Source: CAWGCA01 sp963820955
GTDB taxonomy: Bacteria; Pseudomonadota; Gammaproteobacteria; Chromatiales; Chromatiaceae
Assembly (NCBI GenBank): GCA_963820955.1
Contig: CAWGCA010000044.1
Span: forward strand, 35,515 to 99,514
Direction: 5' to 3'
DNA: 64,000 nt
Shown piece after piece: positions 9,508-17,498 of the stretch. Below the pieces are notes generated by a model that saw only the letters and a list, made by a program, of their open reading frames with translations, made no database searches and had not been told where the DNA came from. The position numbers were made by a program, and so were the translations under genes. Each line of letters begins with the position of its first letter. Positions within the stretch are counted from its first letter, which is position 1.

Positions 9508-10326
9508 TCAATCCGTCGCCAGCTTTGCCAGCAGATGGGCGACGGCGGTCAGCCCGAAAGTCGCTGTTACCGGCATGGCGGAGCCGAAACCCGCGCAGTT
9601 CAACCCCGAAAGCCCACCCGCCCGAGGCCTCTCCCGGCACACCTCCCCGTCCTCGGCCGGAAACCGCGGCTGCTCCATCGAATAGACGCAGGGCACATCG
9701 AAACGCCGTTTGAGATTGCGCGGAAAATGATACTCCCGTCGCAACAGGCGCCGGGTCTTGGCCAGCAGCGGGTCGTGTACCGCACGACTCAGATCGGCGA
9801 CCCGGATCTGCAACGGATCCAGCTGTCCCCCCGCCCCGCCAACCGTGATCACCCGGACCTTCCGGCGCCGGCAATAGGCGATGAGGGCTGCCTTGGTGCG
9901 GAAGGCATCGATACAGTCGATTACAAAGTCATAATCGGCCGGAATCAGGCGCTCCAGGTTATCTTCAGCCACAAACTCCTCGACAAGGTGGATCTGGCAG
10001 TCCGGATGGATGGCCCGCATGCGTTCCCCCATCACCTCCACTTTGGCCCTTCCGAACTGGCCGTCGAGGGCCGGTATCTGCCGATTGACGTTGGACTCGG
10101 CCACATGATCGAGATCGATCAGGGTAATCTCACCGATCCCGCTTCTGGCCAGCGCCTCCGCGGCCCAGGAGCCAACCCCCCCGACCCCGACGACACAGAC
10201 ATTTGAACGGAAAAACCTTTCCAGCGCCGCTTTGCCGTAGAGTCGGGCGATACCGCCGAAACGGCGGTCATCGTCTGCCTGGTCGGTCTCCAGCACAGAG
10301 CCGGTGGATGGGTGATTCAGATTCAT
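9508..10326 (-). CDS. tcdA: tRNA threonylcarbamoyladenosine dehydratase
   Basis: ThiF/MoeB/HesA-type ATP-dependent enzyme that dehydrates t6A37 of tRNA to the cyclic form ct6A. The 272-aa protein has the Rossmann ATP-binding loop VVGVGGVGSWAAEALARSG, the DLDHVAESNVNRQ block, and the C-terminal VCVYS-like region (PCVYSMEQPRF) followed by GSAMPVTATFG, as in E. coli TcdA (CsdL). A longer open frame reaches 10398 but reads into the direct/inverted repeat at 10377-10462, so the ATG at 10326 (MNLNHPSTG) is chosen; an ATG at 10359 is a second option. It sits two bases before the downstream acyl ligase reading frame region and probably forms an operon with it. Confidence 0.93.
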   Translation of the reverse strand: MNLNHPSTGSVLETDQADDDRRFGGIARLYGKAALERFFRSNVCVVGVGGVGSWAAEALARSGIGEITLIDLDHVAESNVNRQIPALDGQFGRAKVEVMGERMRAIHPDCQIHLVEEFVAEDNLERLIPADYDFVIDCIDAFRTKAALIAYCRRRKVRVITVGGAGGQLDPLQIRVADLSRAVHDPLLAKTRRLLRREYHFPRNLKRRFDVPCVYSMEQPRFPAEDGEVCRERPRAGGLSGLNCAGFGSAMPVTATFGLTAVAHLLAKLATD

Positions 10327-10376
10327 ATATCCAAGTTTACCCGGCTTTGGGATTGCCATAGCATAATGTTTCTTAA

Positions 10377-10462
10377 CCACAGAGAACACAGAGCACACAG
10401 AGAATTCAAGACAGCCGGCATTCGCCCTTGTTTCCCTCTGTGTGCTCGGTGAACTCCGTGGA
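10377..10462. repeat. Imperfect inverted repeat, extragenic palindromic element
   Basis: The left arm (10377-10402, CCACAGAGAACACAGAGCAC and following) is matched by the reverse complement of the right arm (10437-10462, ending ACTCCGTGG) with only a few mismatches. The arms could form a ~26-bp stem around a ~34-base loop. It fills the tcdA/nfo divergent gap. The left arm also repeats the short unit CACAGAG. It resembles REP-like dispersed elements known from many bacterial genomes. Confidence 0.75.
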
Positions 10463-10528
10463 TAGTGATCTTTTACGACCAGAGCGAAACAGAATCATGG
10501 CTGGACCTCTGAACTATCAGGTTTATTT

Positions 10529-11377
10529 GTGAAACGAATCGGCGCCCATGTCAGTGCCAGCGGCGGCGTGGAGAATGCACCGCTCAACGCCCGGAAAATC
10601 GGTGCCAGGGCCTTCGCCCTGTTCACCAAGAACCAGCGACAATGGAAGGCGAAGCCGTTGACCGAGCAGAGTATCCATGCCTTCCGCAGCAACCTCGAGG
10701 AGATAGGCATCAGGCCCGGCCTGGTGCTGCCCCACGACAGCTACCTGATCAATCTTGGCCATCCCGACCGGGACGCGCTGAAAAAGTCACGGGAAGCCTT
10801 TTTGGATGAGATGTGCCGCTGTCAACAGCTGGGTCTTCAGCTGCTCAATTTCCACCCGGGAAGCCATCTAAACCGGATCAGTGAAGAGCAGAGTCTGGCG
10901 ATAGTCGCGGATTCCATCAACTGGGTGCTGGCGCAGACTGAGGGGATTACCGCGGTGATCGAAAACACTGCCGGGCAGGGCACCAATCTGGGTTATCGCT
11001 TCGAACACCTTGCTGCCATCATCGACCGGGTGGAGGACAAATCCCGGGTCGGCGTCTGCCTCGACACCTGCCACACCTTTACCGCCGGCTACGACCTGCG
11101 AACCCCGGAGGCCTGCAACGCCAGCTTCCGGGAGTTCGATCGGGTGGTGGGTTTTGATTACCTGCGCGGCATGCACCTCAACGACTCAAAGCCGGAACTG
11201 GGCTCCCGGGTTGACCGCCACGAGAGCCTGGGCAAGGGCAAACTGGGTTGGGTAGTGTTCGAATACATCATGAATGACGATCGGTTCGAGGAGATTCCGA
11301 TGATCCTGGAAACGGTGGACGAAAACCTCTGGGCCGACGAAATCCGCCAGCTTTACCGGCTGCGGCGACCGACATAG
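10529..11377 (+). CDS. nfo: Endonuclease IV (AP endonuclease)
   Basis: A 282-aa TIM-barrel, zinc-dependent enzyme that cleaves DNA 5' to abasic sites in base-excision repair. It has the family start [14 protein letters not shown], the metal ligands in [33 protein letters not shown] and [13 protein letters not shown], and the [22 protein letters not shown] block containing the conserved DRH metal site. Length matches E. coli Nfo (285 aa). It is transcribed alone, convergent with hipA. No promoter was recognised because the preceding gap is occupied by the inverted repeat. Confidence 0.97.
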   Translation: MKRIGAHVSASGGVENAPLNARKIGARAFALFTKNQRQWKAKPLTEQSIHAFRSNLEEIGIRPGLVLPHDSYLINLGHPDRDALKKSREAFLDEMCRCQQLGLQLLNFHPGSHLNRISEEQSLAIVADSINWVLAQTEGITAVIENTAGQGTNLGYRFEHLAAIIDRVEDKSRVGVCLDTCHTFTAGYDLRTPEACNASFREFDRVVGFDYLRGMHLNDSKPELGSRVDRHESLGKGKLGWVVFEYIMNDDRFEEIPMILETVDENLWADEIRQLYRLRRPT

Positions 11378-11395
11378 TCTCCCGGGAAATCAGGC

Positions 11396-12763
11396 TTACC
11401 GGCCGTGTTTTTCCAAAAGGCGTCGCTCTTCCCGCGCAATCTCGATCAATTGACGCCGCTGTTGCAGCGGCACCCGATCCAGCTCCATCACCCGGTCCGC
11501 ATAAGAAGACGTTGCATCGAGGGCGTCCTGGATACACTGCTGCACTTTGTCCCCCGACAAACGAAAGGATGTCCCGAGGTCGACAAAGAAAGCGCCGTGA
11601 TCCTGGTATCCAGACGGATCGAACGGAATAGCACTGACCAGATTGTGGCGCGGCCAGGTCCGCATGGGTGCCGGATCATAGATGGGTGCCAGACGGCAAT
11701 CGTCAAGTCCGCCCAGCAGCGCGATATTGTCCAGATGCAGGTCTCCGTTACCGGTGAGAAGTGCCATCAGAATCCTCCGGTACAACTGTTCGCCGGTATC
11801 TTCGGCCAGGTTTGCCACCTGGCCGAGCCGCGACAGGATATCGCCCAGTTCGTCCAGCAGGATATCGCCGGTCTCCCGGAAAAAGTGATCGCCGGTGGCG
11901 ATGACCGAGAAAAGGGATTCCATGGGGACCGGTTGGCCATCCACCCGGTCGAAGCGCTTCACCGCCAGAAACCGCAGTCCGTCATCGTCATAACGATAGT
12001 GGTCGGGGACAACGAAGCCAGCCGCTCGATGAACGTCGAGGCAAAGGGCTTCAAGATCCAGCAAGCCGTTATATTCCGGTGGTTCGACCTTCAAAACCAT
12101 GTCCAGCTTGTGCCTGGTTTCGGGCGGATAAAAGTTGGCCTCCCGATCATCCGGAGCAATGGACACCAGCAGTTTCGGAATCATGCCGCCAACGGATGGC
12201 GTAGGCCCCAGCGCCTCTTCAACCAGCTGGGGATCGAACTCAATATGTTCATCCAGCACATTGCGTTTGAGCATCCGCCAAAGCTGGGATCGACTGTTGG
12301 AGCCCTTGGCTATTGGGCTGGCAGCACGGCTGACGGCTCCAGACTGGTACCATCTCTCGGCAGCAATATCATCCGAGAAAACATCGATGTGCCCGATACC
12401 GCCGTGCCCGCCCATCACCAATAACTGCCATTCCGTTTCCAAGCCGGGAGCGGGTTCCTTACCCAGGGTGGCACGCAGGATGTCGAGGTAGTGCCTGCGT
12501 TGAAGATTGCGGGGATTATTACCAGGGATAAGGGGCAACAGACGGGGAAAAACCGGTATCCGTTCGCTGATGGGGTAGGAAACGGTGTCACCCCCCCAGA
12601 TGGTTCCGTCGCCCAACAGGCAGAATCCAGGGAGACCGGACGAAAGATACTCGTTGGTGTAAGTAAAGGCGGCCCGCTCTCCGGACAACACCAGGTCGCC
12701 CATTTTCTCCGGCGTCGCTGAAACCCGGGTCCAGATGACCGCATGTTGGTTACGTGCCACCAC
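11396..12763 (-). CDS. hipA: HipA-type serine/threonine kinase toxin
   Basis: A 455-aa member of the HipA kinase family, toxins of type II systems that phosphorylate targets such as glutamyl-tRNA synthetase and induce persistence. It has the ATP-site lysine strand FLAVKRFDRVDG, the catalytic loop GNGDLHLDNIALL (HipA consensus GNxDxHxKN) and the metal-binding segment LAPIYDPAPM (D-P). It is transcribed with the HTH gene upstream: the HTH stop TAG overlaps this gene's GTG start by one base at 12763, so translation is coupled. Its C-terminus EERRLLEKHGR is normal. The actual target is unknown. Confidence 0.9.
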   Translation of the reverse strand: MVARNQHAVIWTRVSATPEKMGDLVLSGERAAFTYTNEYLSSGLPGFCLLGDGTIWGGDTVSYPISERIPVFPRLLPLIPGNNPRNLQRRHYLDILRATLGKEPAPGLETEWQLLVMGGHGGIGHIDVFSDDIAAERWYQSGAVSRAASPIAKGSNSRSQLWRMLKRNVLDEHIEFDPQLVEEALGPTPSVGGMIPKLLVSIAPDDREANFYPPETRHKLDMVLKVEPPEYNGLLDLEALCLDVHRAAGFVVPDHYRYDDDGLRFLAVKRFDRVDGQPVPMESLFSVIATGDHFFRETGDILLDELGDILSRLGQVANLAEDTGEQLYRRILMALLTGNGDLHLDNIALLGGLDDCRLAPIYDPAPMRTWPRHNLVSAIPFDPSGYQDHGAFFVDLGTSFRLSGDKVQQCIQDALDATSSYADRVMELDRVPLQQRRQLIEIAREERRLLEKHGR

Positions 12764-13047
12764 TACTCCACGTTATCTTTCGAATCACCGGAGATTCCGA
12801 AGAAGGTTCCGGATTTGATGGCTTCAGCTGCCTTTTCTCTGGATCGGCGGGGAACGAAAACCAGCTCCAGGTCCAATTGACTGCCGAGTTCCTCGAGGGT
12901 GGAGGCACGAATATCCCCCCGATGTTTGGCCTTGCTCAGCCCGACAGCCGTCAGGCCGGCCATCTCCGCAAGCTGAGCCTGGGACAGGCCGCGGGCCTTG
13001 GCCACGGAAATGACCTCATTAAGTAGAATCTTTATGGGCCTGGACAT
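12763..13047 (-). CDS. hipB: HipB-like helix-turn-helix antitoxin
   Basis: A 94-aa DNA-binding protein with a Cro/CI-type helix-turn-helix, LSQAQLAEMAGLTAVGLSKAKHR (about residues 21-43), then RASTLEELGSQLDLELVFVPR, typical of HipB/XRE antitoxins. It directly precedes hipA with coupled stop/start. The family represses its own operon by binding upstream inverted repeats, and a candidate operator is at 13051-13108. The tail after residue 66 is short and may reach the kinase, as in known HipB-HipA complexes. Confidence 0.88.
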   Translation of the reverse strand: MSRPIKILLNEVISVAKARGLSQAQLAEMAGLTAVGLSKAKHRGDIRASTLEELGSQLDLELVFVPRRSREKAAEAIKSGTFFGISGDSKDNVE

Positions 13048-13050
13048 TTA

Positions 13051-13108
13051 ATTATTGTTTAATATTTTTCATAATATAGGGAATTATAGGCGATTATTAA
13101 ACTATTAT
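13051..13108 (-). promoter_or_regulatory. Candidate hipBA operator (inverted repeat)
   Basis: An AT-rich block immediately upstream of hipB contains ATTATTGTTTAAT (13051-13063) and its near inverse ATTAAACTATTAT (13096-13108), matching 11 of 13 positions. Placement at the start of a self-regulated HTH antitoxin gene suggests an operator. Its binding by HipB is inferred. Confidence 0.55.
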
Positions 13109-13117
13109 TTAATTTTT

Positions 13118-13897
13118 TTAGAGAAACCCCCTGTTAATGTAGACGTCGTAGCGCGTATTCGGGCTCTGAATGGCCATACTCGGGGCCTGATTTCCCAGAC
13201 TCTCCGCCTGGATCGGGCGTTTCACCACTACCCGGTAGCGAGCGCAGGACCTGGCCACAGCCAGCAGCTCTCCACTGTCCATATCCTCGCCAACCAGACG
13301 CCGAAACAGGCGCATCTCCTTCTTCACCAGTGCTGATTTTTCTCGCTTGGGATACATGGGATCCAGGTAAATCACATCCGGTCTTTCCTTTTCCGACAAC
13401 TGATCGAGGTAGGGAACGGCATCTGTGCAGAGAAGATCCATACGCCGCACAATGGTACCCGCCTCTTGATAGGTCGAGGCCCGGTCCAGGGCATCGTGCA
13501 GCAGCGCTGCGATAACCGGTGAACGTTCGACCATGGTCACCCGGCAGCCCAGAGATGCCAGGACAAAGGCGTCCCGTCCCAATCCCGCCGTGGCATCAAG
13601 TACGAATGGATTTCGTCCTTTCTTGAGTCCGGCGGCGCGGGCAAGCGGCTGACCCCGACCACCGCCGAAACGTCGCCTGTGTGCCACCTTGCCGGCAACG
13701 AAATCGGCATAGACCGAACCGGTCGTACCCTGTCCTGTCTGCCGCAACTCGAGCCGATCGGCGGTCATCACCAGCAACAGATCCACTGCCGGGTCATCGA
13801 CCGTGGTAACCGGAAGCTTCAGCCGCTGGGCAAGCTGTTCCACGACCTGGCGTCGAGCAGCGGTTGCCGCCGCAATCGCAATACGACCATCGCTCAT
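13118..13897 (-). CDS. rsmJ: 16S rRNA (guanine-1516-N2)-methyltransferase
   Basis: A 259-aa class I SAM-dependent methyltransferase of the RsmJ (YhiQ) family, which methylates G1516 of 16S rRNA. The SAM-binding motif I is LDATAGLGRDAFVLASLG, and the N6/N2-methylase type catalytic motif is YLDPMYPKREKSALVKKEMR, both diagnostic for RsmJ. Further family blocks are KGRNPFVLDATAG and VVVKRP near the C-terminus. Its start overlaps the end of the upstream thioredoxin-domain gene by four bases, so the two are co-transcribed. Confidence 0.93.
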   Translation of the reverse strand: MSDGRIAIAAATAARRQVVEQLAQRLKLPVTTVDDPAVDLLLVMTADRLELRQTGQGTTGSVYADFVAGKVAHRRRFGGGRGQPLARAAGLKKGRNPFVLDATAGLGRDAFVLASLGCRVTMVERSPVIAALLHDALDRASTYQEAGTIVRRMDLLCTDAVPYLDQLSEKERPDVIYLDPMYPKREKSALVKKEMRLFRRLVGEDMDSGELLAVARSCARYRVVVKRPIQAESLGNQAPSMAIQSPNTRYDVYINRGFL

Positions 13898-14934
13898 CGC
13901 CAGATATCGACGTCCCTCCCCTGCTCTCGAATCCGCTCGGAACGGGCGGAGAGAAAACGTTGGAAACTCGGTTCCTTCCGATAGGCGTCATTGCGCCCGT
14001 AGTCCAACAAAGACTCGGTGTGGAAGCGTTTGAACATCGCCTCCGAACGAATAATCTCCTTACCCTCCGAATCGAACAGGATCAGGGTCGGTGCAAAATT
14101 AACGTTGAGCTGACGCGCCCAGGCACGGGCATCCGTCCGCTCTCCGTTTGCGGTCACCAACGGTGTACTCGACCACATGTCGAGCTGGACCACATCATAA
14201 TGTCCGAGCAGCGCCCGAATCTCAGGATCGGAGAGCAATTCTCTGTGCAGCCGGTCGCAGTTAGGGCATTGGATCTGCTCGAAGAGCACAATAAGAGGCC
14301 TTCCCGCCCGCTTCTCCAGATCGAACGGCGGCAGCATAAAAAACGTCTGGTGATTGAGGGCACCCTCTGGCTCGGCCGGGCGGTTCTGAACAAGGTAGTC
14401 GCGATAGAAGATCGTCTCCTCCTTCCGTCCTGTCACATAATCCAGGGCCAGCTTGAAGTTCTGGGGAGGAAGATAGCCGTTGAGCCGGAGAATCACCCGC
14501 CCTCCTTCATCGAAAAAAAGCAGCGTGGGAGTAAACTGCACCCGCATGGCCGCGGCAAACGCCTTCTCCGTGGTGGTCTGTCCATTCAGCCCGGTCACCT
14601 CCCGATCGCCGAACATATTGATCTCAATTACCTCCATCTTCTGCTGCAGGAGATCGCTGACATCTTTCTGGGAAAGGTTGCGCTCCACCATCAGATTGCA
14701 GTAGGGACAACCGTCCTGATGGAAAAAGATCACCACGCGGCGCCCACGGTCCGCCGCCTCCCGGATATCCTCCCGCAGATCGAGGAAGCTCTCCTTGAAC
14801 CAGTCGGGATAGACCGTCTCCTTGGCGCCTAGAAACCTGCCCTTCTCCGCGGCCTGCGACGGCAGCACGAGCCCGCACAACAGCAGGAGTGCCACCCAGA
14901 TAAGATGACGCGGCATTCGATGCAGCCTCTTCAC
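13894..14934 (-). CDS. Secreted protein with two thioredoxin-like domains (SoxW-like)
   Basis: A 346-aa protein with a signal peptide (residues 1-28, LIWVALLLLCGLVLPSQA) and two tandem thioredoxin folds. The first has the active site CPYC (76-79) in FFHQDGCPYCNLM and the cis-Pro loop QFTPTLLFFD. The second has CPNC (223-226) in FEQIQCPNCDRLH and the cis-Pro loop NFAPTLILFD. Each half resembles SoxW/thioredoxin_2-type periplasmic proteins known from sulfur-oxidising bacteria. Two distinct redox centres in one chain suggest internal electron relay, which is an inference. It overlaps rsmJ by four bases. Confidence 0.82.
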   Translation of the reverse strand: MKRLHRMPRHLIWVALLLLCGLVLPSQAAEKGRFLGAKETVYPDWFKESFLDLREDIREAADRGRRVVIFFHQDGCPYCNLMVERNLSQKDVSDLLQQKMEVIEINMFGDREVTGLNGQTTTEKAFAAAMRVQFTPTLLFFDEGGRVILRLNGYLPPQNFKLALDYVTGRKEETIFYRDYLVQNRPAEPEGALNHQTFFMLPPFDLEKRAGRPLIVLFEQIQCPNCDRLHRELLSDPEIRALLGHYDVVQLDMWSSTPLVTANGERTDARAWARQLNVNFAPTLILFDSEGKEIIRSEAMFKRFHTESLLDYGRNDAYRKEPSFQRFLSARSERIREQGRDVDIWR

Positions 14935-15044
14935 AATTGATCCCCGCTCAAGGATGAAAGAATGGTGTCAGTGTAGTGCAACTGACCGGTGGTGGGCTAT
15001 GGAGAAAGGTTGGTTTGGACGGGGCTGGGGCCTGTCAACAGGCC

Positions 15045-15713
15045 CTAAGGCAGCCAGATGGAAAAACAGCCACCCGCCAGCAGGCAACCGTTGGCGATCC
15101 GAATGAAACCTCTTTTATCACGGCTGCGGTGCAGCGTTGCCACCATTTCGGCAAAATAGATACCCAGCTGGGTCCGGCCCTCGGCCAGGGACTCTCCATT
15201 GGCCCGGGCCTGCTGTGCCCGCAGCATCTCCTCGGGAAAACCAGCGCCGTCGTCTGCCACCTTAAACACCAGATAGCCATCCTCCTGCCCCGCCGTGAGC
15301 AACAGTCTCGTTTGCGTATAGCGCAGCCCGTTGCCGATCAAGCTGTTGATGACACCGCGCAGCAGGCCTTCATCGAAATAACCGCTCAAGTCGGCATCGC
15401 ACTCCGATTCCAACCGCACTTCCCTGGCTGCCGCCGAGACCTGGTTTTCGGCCACAATCTCTTCCAGAAAGTCACTGAGGTTCCACTCTTCGATATTGGC
15501 GGAAATCCGCTCATTCTCTATCTTATAAAGCGTCAGCAGTTCAATCAGGTTATTGCTGAGACGTTTAGCCTCCTGCTGCAGCACGGTCACCTTATGCTGC
15601 GCGGGCAGTCCCGCCAGGGTGTCGCCGGACAGCTCCTCCAGGGTATTGATCACCATCCCCAGAGAGTTTTTCATGTCGTGAATCAGAGACGCCAGAATAT
15701 CCGCGAATTTCAT
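15045..15713 (-). CDS. Sensor-less histidine kinase-like protein
   Basis: A 222-aa cytoplasmic protein that begins almost directly at a dimerisation/phosphoacceptor helix (LIHDMKNSLGMV, candidate His at residue 12). It continues into an HATPase domain with an N-box (VINSLIGNGLRYT), a G1 box (VADDGAGFP) and a G2 region (GRTQLGIYFAEMV). There is no membrane, PAS or GAF input domain. It overlaps the response-regulator gene by four bases and is its obvious partner. Input may come from protein-protein contact. The C-terminus (CFSIWLP) matches the normal end of kinase domains. Confidence 0.85.
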   Translation of the reverse strand: MKFADILASLIHDMKNSLGMVINTLEELSGDTLAGLPAQHKVTVLQQEAKRLSNNLIELLTLYKIENERISANIEEWNLSDFLEEIVAENQVSAAAREVRLESECDADLSGYFDEGLLRGVINSLIGNGLRYTQTRLLLTAGQEDGYLVFKVADDGAGFPEEMLRAQQARANGESLAEGRTQLGIYFAEMVATLHRSRDKRGFIRIANGCLLAGGCFSIWLP

Positions 15714-17404
15714 GCGCTGCCCGAAGCCTCGGCCGACTGACTGGCCAGTTCCCGATACATCTCATCTACCTTCCTCAGGGCCGGGTTCTCCGGCTCCATA
15801 AGCCTGACCCGCTCCAGATACTGGCGAGCCTTGCCCAGCCGCGCTGGTTCCACCCCATGGCGCTGCATGAAAATAATCAGAACCCGGGCCGTGTTCAGGT
15901 TCACCACCCGGTTGCCGGGCATCCCCTCCACCGCTTCCTCGAACAGACCGACGGCCTCCTTGAGTTTCCCCTCCCTGGCCAGTTCCACGCCCCGGTTGTT
16001 GAGGTGAACTATTTCACGCTTGATCTCCGCAATGAAGTTTTCCGGGTCTGCCTGCAGCCCAAGTCCCCTCATCACACCGCCTACCTGACGCAGAAACTGC
16101 TCCTCGCTGTGATTGTTGCGAACCAACTCCCGTATCAGTTCCTCCGCCCGCTGCGGGTCTCCCATCTGACCGCAGGTCTGAGCCATCTCCAGCGTCGCCT
16201 CAGGATTGGCGTGAAGGTCCAGCTTTTGATACAGAAGTGCCGCCTTTTCCAGACTCGCCGCCGCCGCCGCCGCGTTGCCGAGATCCTGCTGAATGACCCC
16301 CTCCGCCATGCAACAGTAGAGTTCCGCCTCCTGGTCGGCGCCAAACTCCTGCCGCATATTCTTCAGCACCTTCAGGCCGGCGCTGTTCGATCCGTTGCGG
16401 GACTTGGTCTTTGCCAGCCTGGCGTGCAGGGACGGATGCCGGTAAACGGAATGCCGCCCTAGTCTCACGGCCTGATCCAGGGCCCGTTCCGCCGTCTCGT
16501 CATCCTGGTTCTCCAGTGCCAGATCTGCCAGGGCCTTCTGCCGCAGGATCGCCTTGGGCGAAAGCTCTACCGCACGCTGCAGGATCTTCTGTGCCTCCTG
16601 GGACTGCTCCAGCATCCGCAATGTCCGGGCCAGCCAGTCATAGGCTGCAGTCAGGCGTTCGTTCTCCTGCAACAGCGCCTCGAACAGCAGCCGGGCCTCC
16701 GGGTAGCGTTTACTGGAAAAGAGCACCTTACCCAGCCCTAGTCTTGCCCACGGCATCTCGCGGACTGACAAAACCTGTTGGTAGATCGCCTCCGCCTGCT
16801 GGTATTCACCCACCCGGTAACAGAGTTCAGCCTTCAGTCGCTGCAATTCGCTCAGATTCTTCGAACCCTCGCTGATCTTGGCATCCAGTAACCGGATCGC
16901 CTCTACCAGCGACCGCTGACGGACCGCCCGGTCCACATCCTCAAGATCTTTCTTGCGGGCGATCAGCTTGTCCAGCCGCGCCTTGAGGAGGTCTTTGGTG
17001 AATGGCTTGGTGAGATAAGAATCAGGCTCATACTCCACCGCGCCCATCACCATATCCCGGGTATTTTCCGCCGTAATCATGACGAAGATGGAACCCAGCC
17101 CAATCAAGTCGCGATGGCGTGCCTCTTCCAGCACCTGCTGTCCATTTTTTGCCGGACCCAGATTATAGTCACAGAGAACGATGTCGTAACGACGCTGTTC
17201 CATGGCACTGACGGCATCCTTGCCATTTGCGGCCGAGTCGATCTCGGCCACTCCGATCAGCTGCAGCATGCCTTTCAGCATATTGCGCATGTCGGCGAAG
17301 TCATCGACGATCAGAAACGACTTCTTCTCAATATCCTGACGAGTGAAATTCACACCGGACACAGGCACTTCCACGGCCGGATTCCGGCCCTTGAGGGTGG
17401 ACAA
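15710..17404 (-). CDS. Response regulator receiver with TPR output
   Basis: A 564-aa protein. An N-terminal CheY-like receiver (about residues 28-150) has acidic pocket DD (34-35), phosphoacceptor Asp79 in VLCDYNLGP and the conserved Lys in YLTKPF. The rest is helical with TPR-like repeats, e.g. YQQAEAIYQQVLSVREMPWA, PEARLLFEALLQENERLTA and KEAVGLFEEAVEGMPGN. There is no DNA-binding domain, so output is likely through protein-protein binding. The start is uncertain: the 17404 codon is TTG, and GTG codons at about residues 15 and 18 are alternatives. It is co-transcribed with the kinase-like gene (four-base overlap). Confidence 0.88.
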   Translation of the reverse strand: MSTLKGRNPAVEVPVSGVNFTRQDIEKKSFLIVDDFADMRNMLKGMLQLIGVAEIDSAANGKDAVSAMEQRRYDIVLCDYNLGPAKNGQQVLEEARHRDLIGLGSIFVMITAENTRDMVMGAVEYEPDSYLTKPFTKDLLKARLDKLIARKKDLEDVDRAVRQRSLVEAIRLLDAKISEGSKNLSELQRLKAELCYRVGEYQQAEAIYQQVLSVREMPWARLGLGKVLFSSKRYPEARLLFEALLQENERLTAAYDWLARTLRMLEQSQEAQKILQRAVELSPKAILRQKALADLALENQDDETAERALDQAVRLGRHSVYRHPSLHARLAKTKSRNGSNSAGLKVLKNMRQEFGADQEAELYCCMAEGVIQQDLGNAAAAAASLEKAALLYQKLDLHANPEATLEMAQTCGQMGDPQRAEELIRELVRNNHSEEQFLRQVGGVMRGLGLQADPENFIAEIKREIVHLNNRGVELAREGKLKEAVGLFEEAVEGMPGNRVVNLNTARVLIIFMQRHGVEPARLGKARQYLERVRLMEPENPALRKVDEMYRELASQSAEASGSA

Positions 17405-17417
17405 CAGGGTTAACGCC

Positions 17418-17439
17418 CAGCCGGAATGCCTTCCGGCTG
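17418..17439. terminator. Short hairpin after gabD
   Basis: A perfect 9-bp stem (CAGCCGGAA / TTCCGGCTG) closes a TGCC loop between gabD and the response-regulator gene. No T-run follows on either strand, so it could be a Rho-dependent end signal or an RNA-stabilising hairpin. Confidence 0.4.
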
Positions 17440-17498
17440 CCGGGCTGTTAATTCCTATCGGCAGCCGCTTGTGATATCTGAAGCGTGTAACACCCGGG

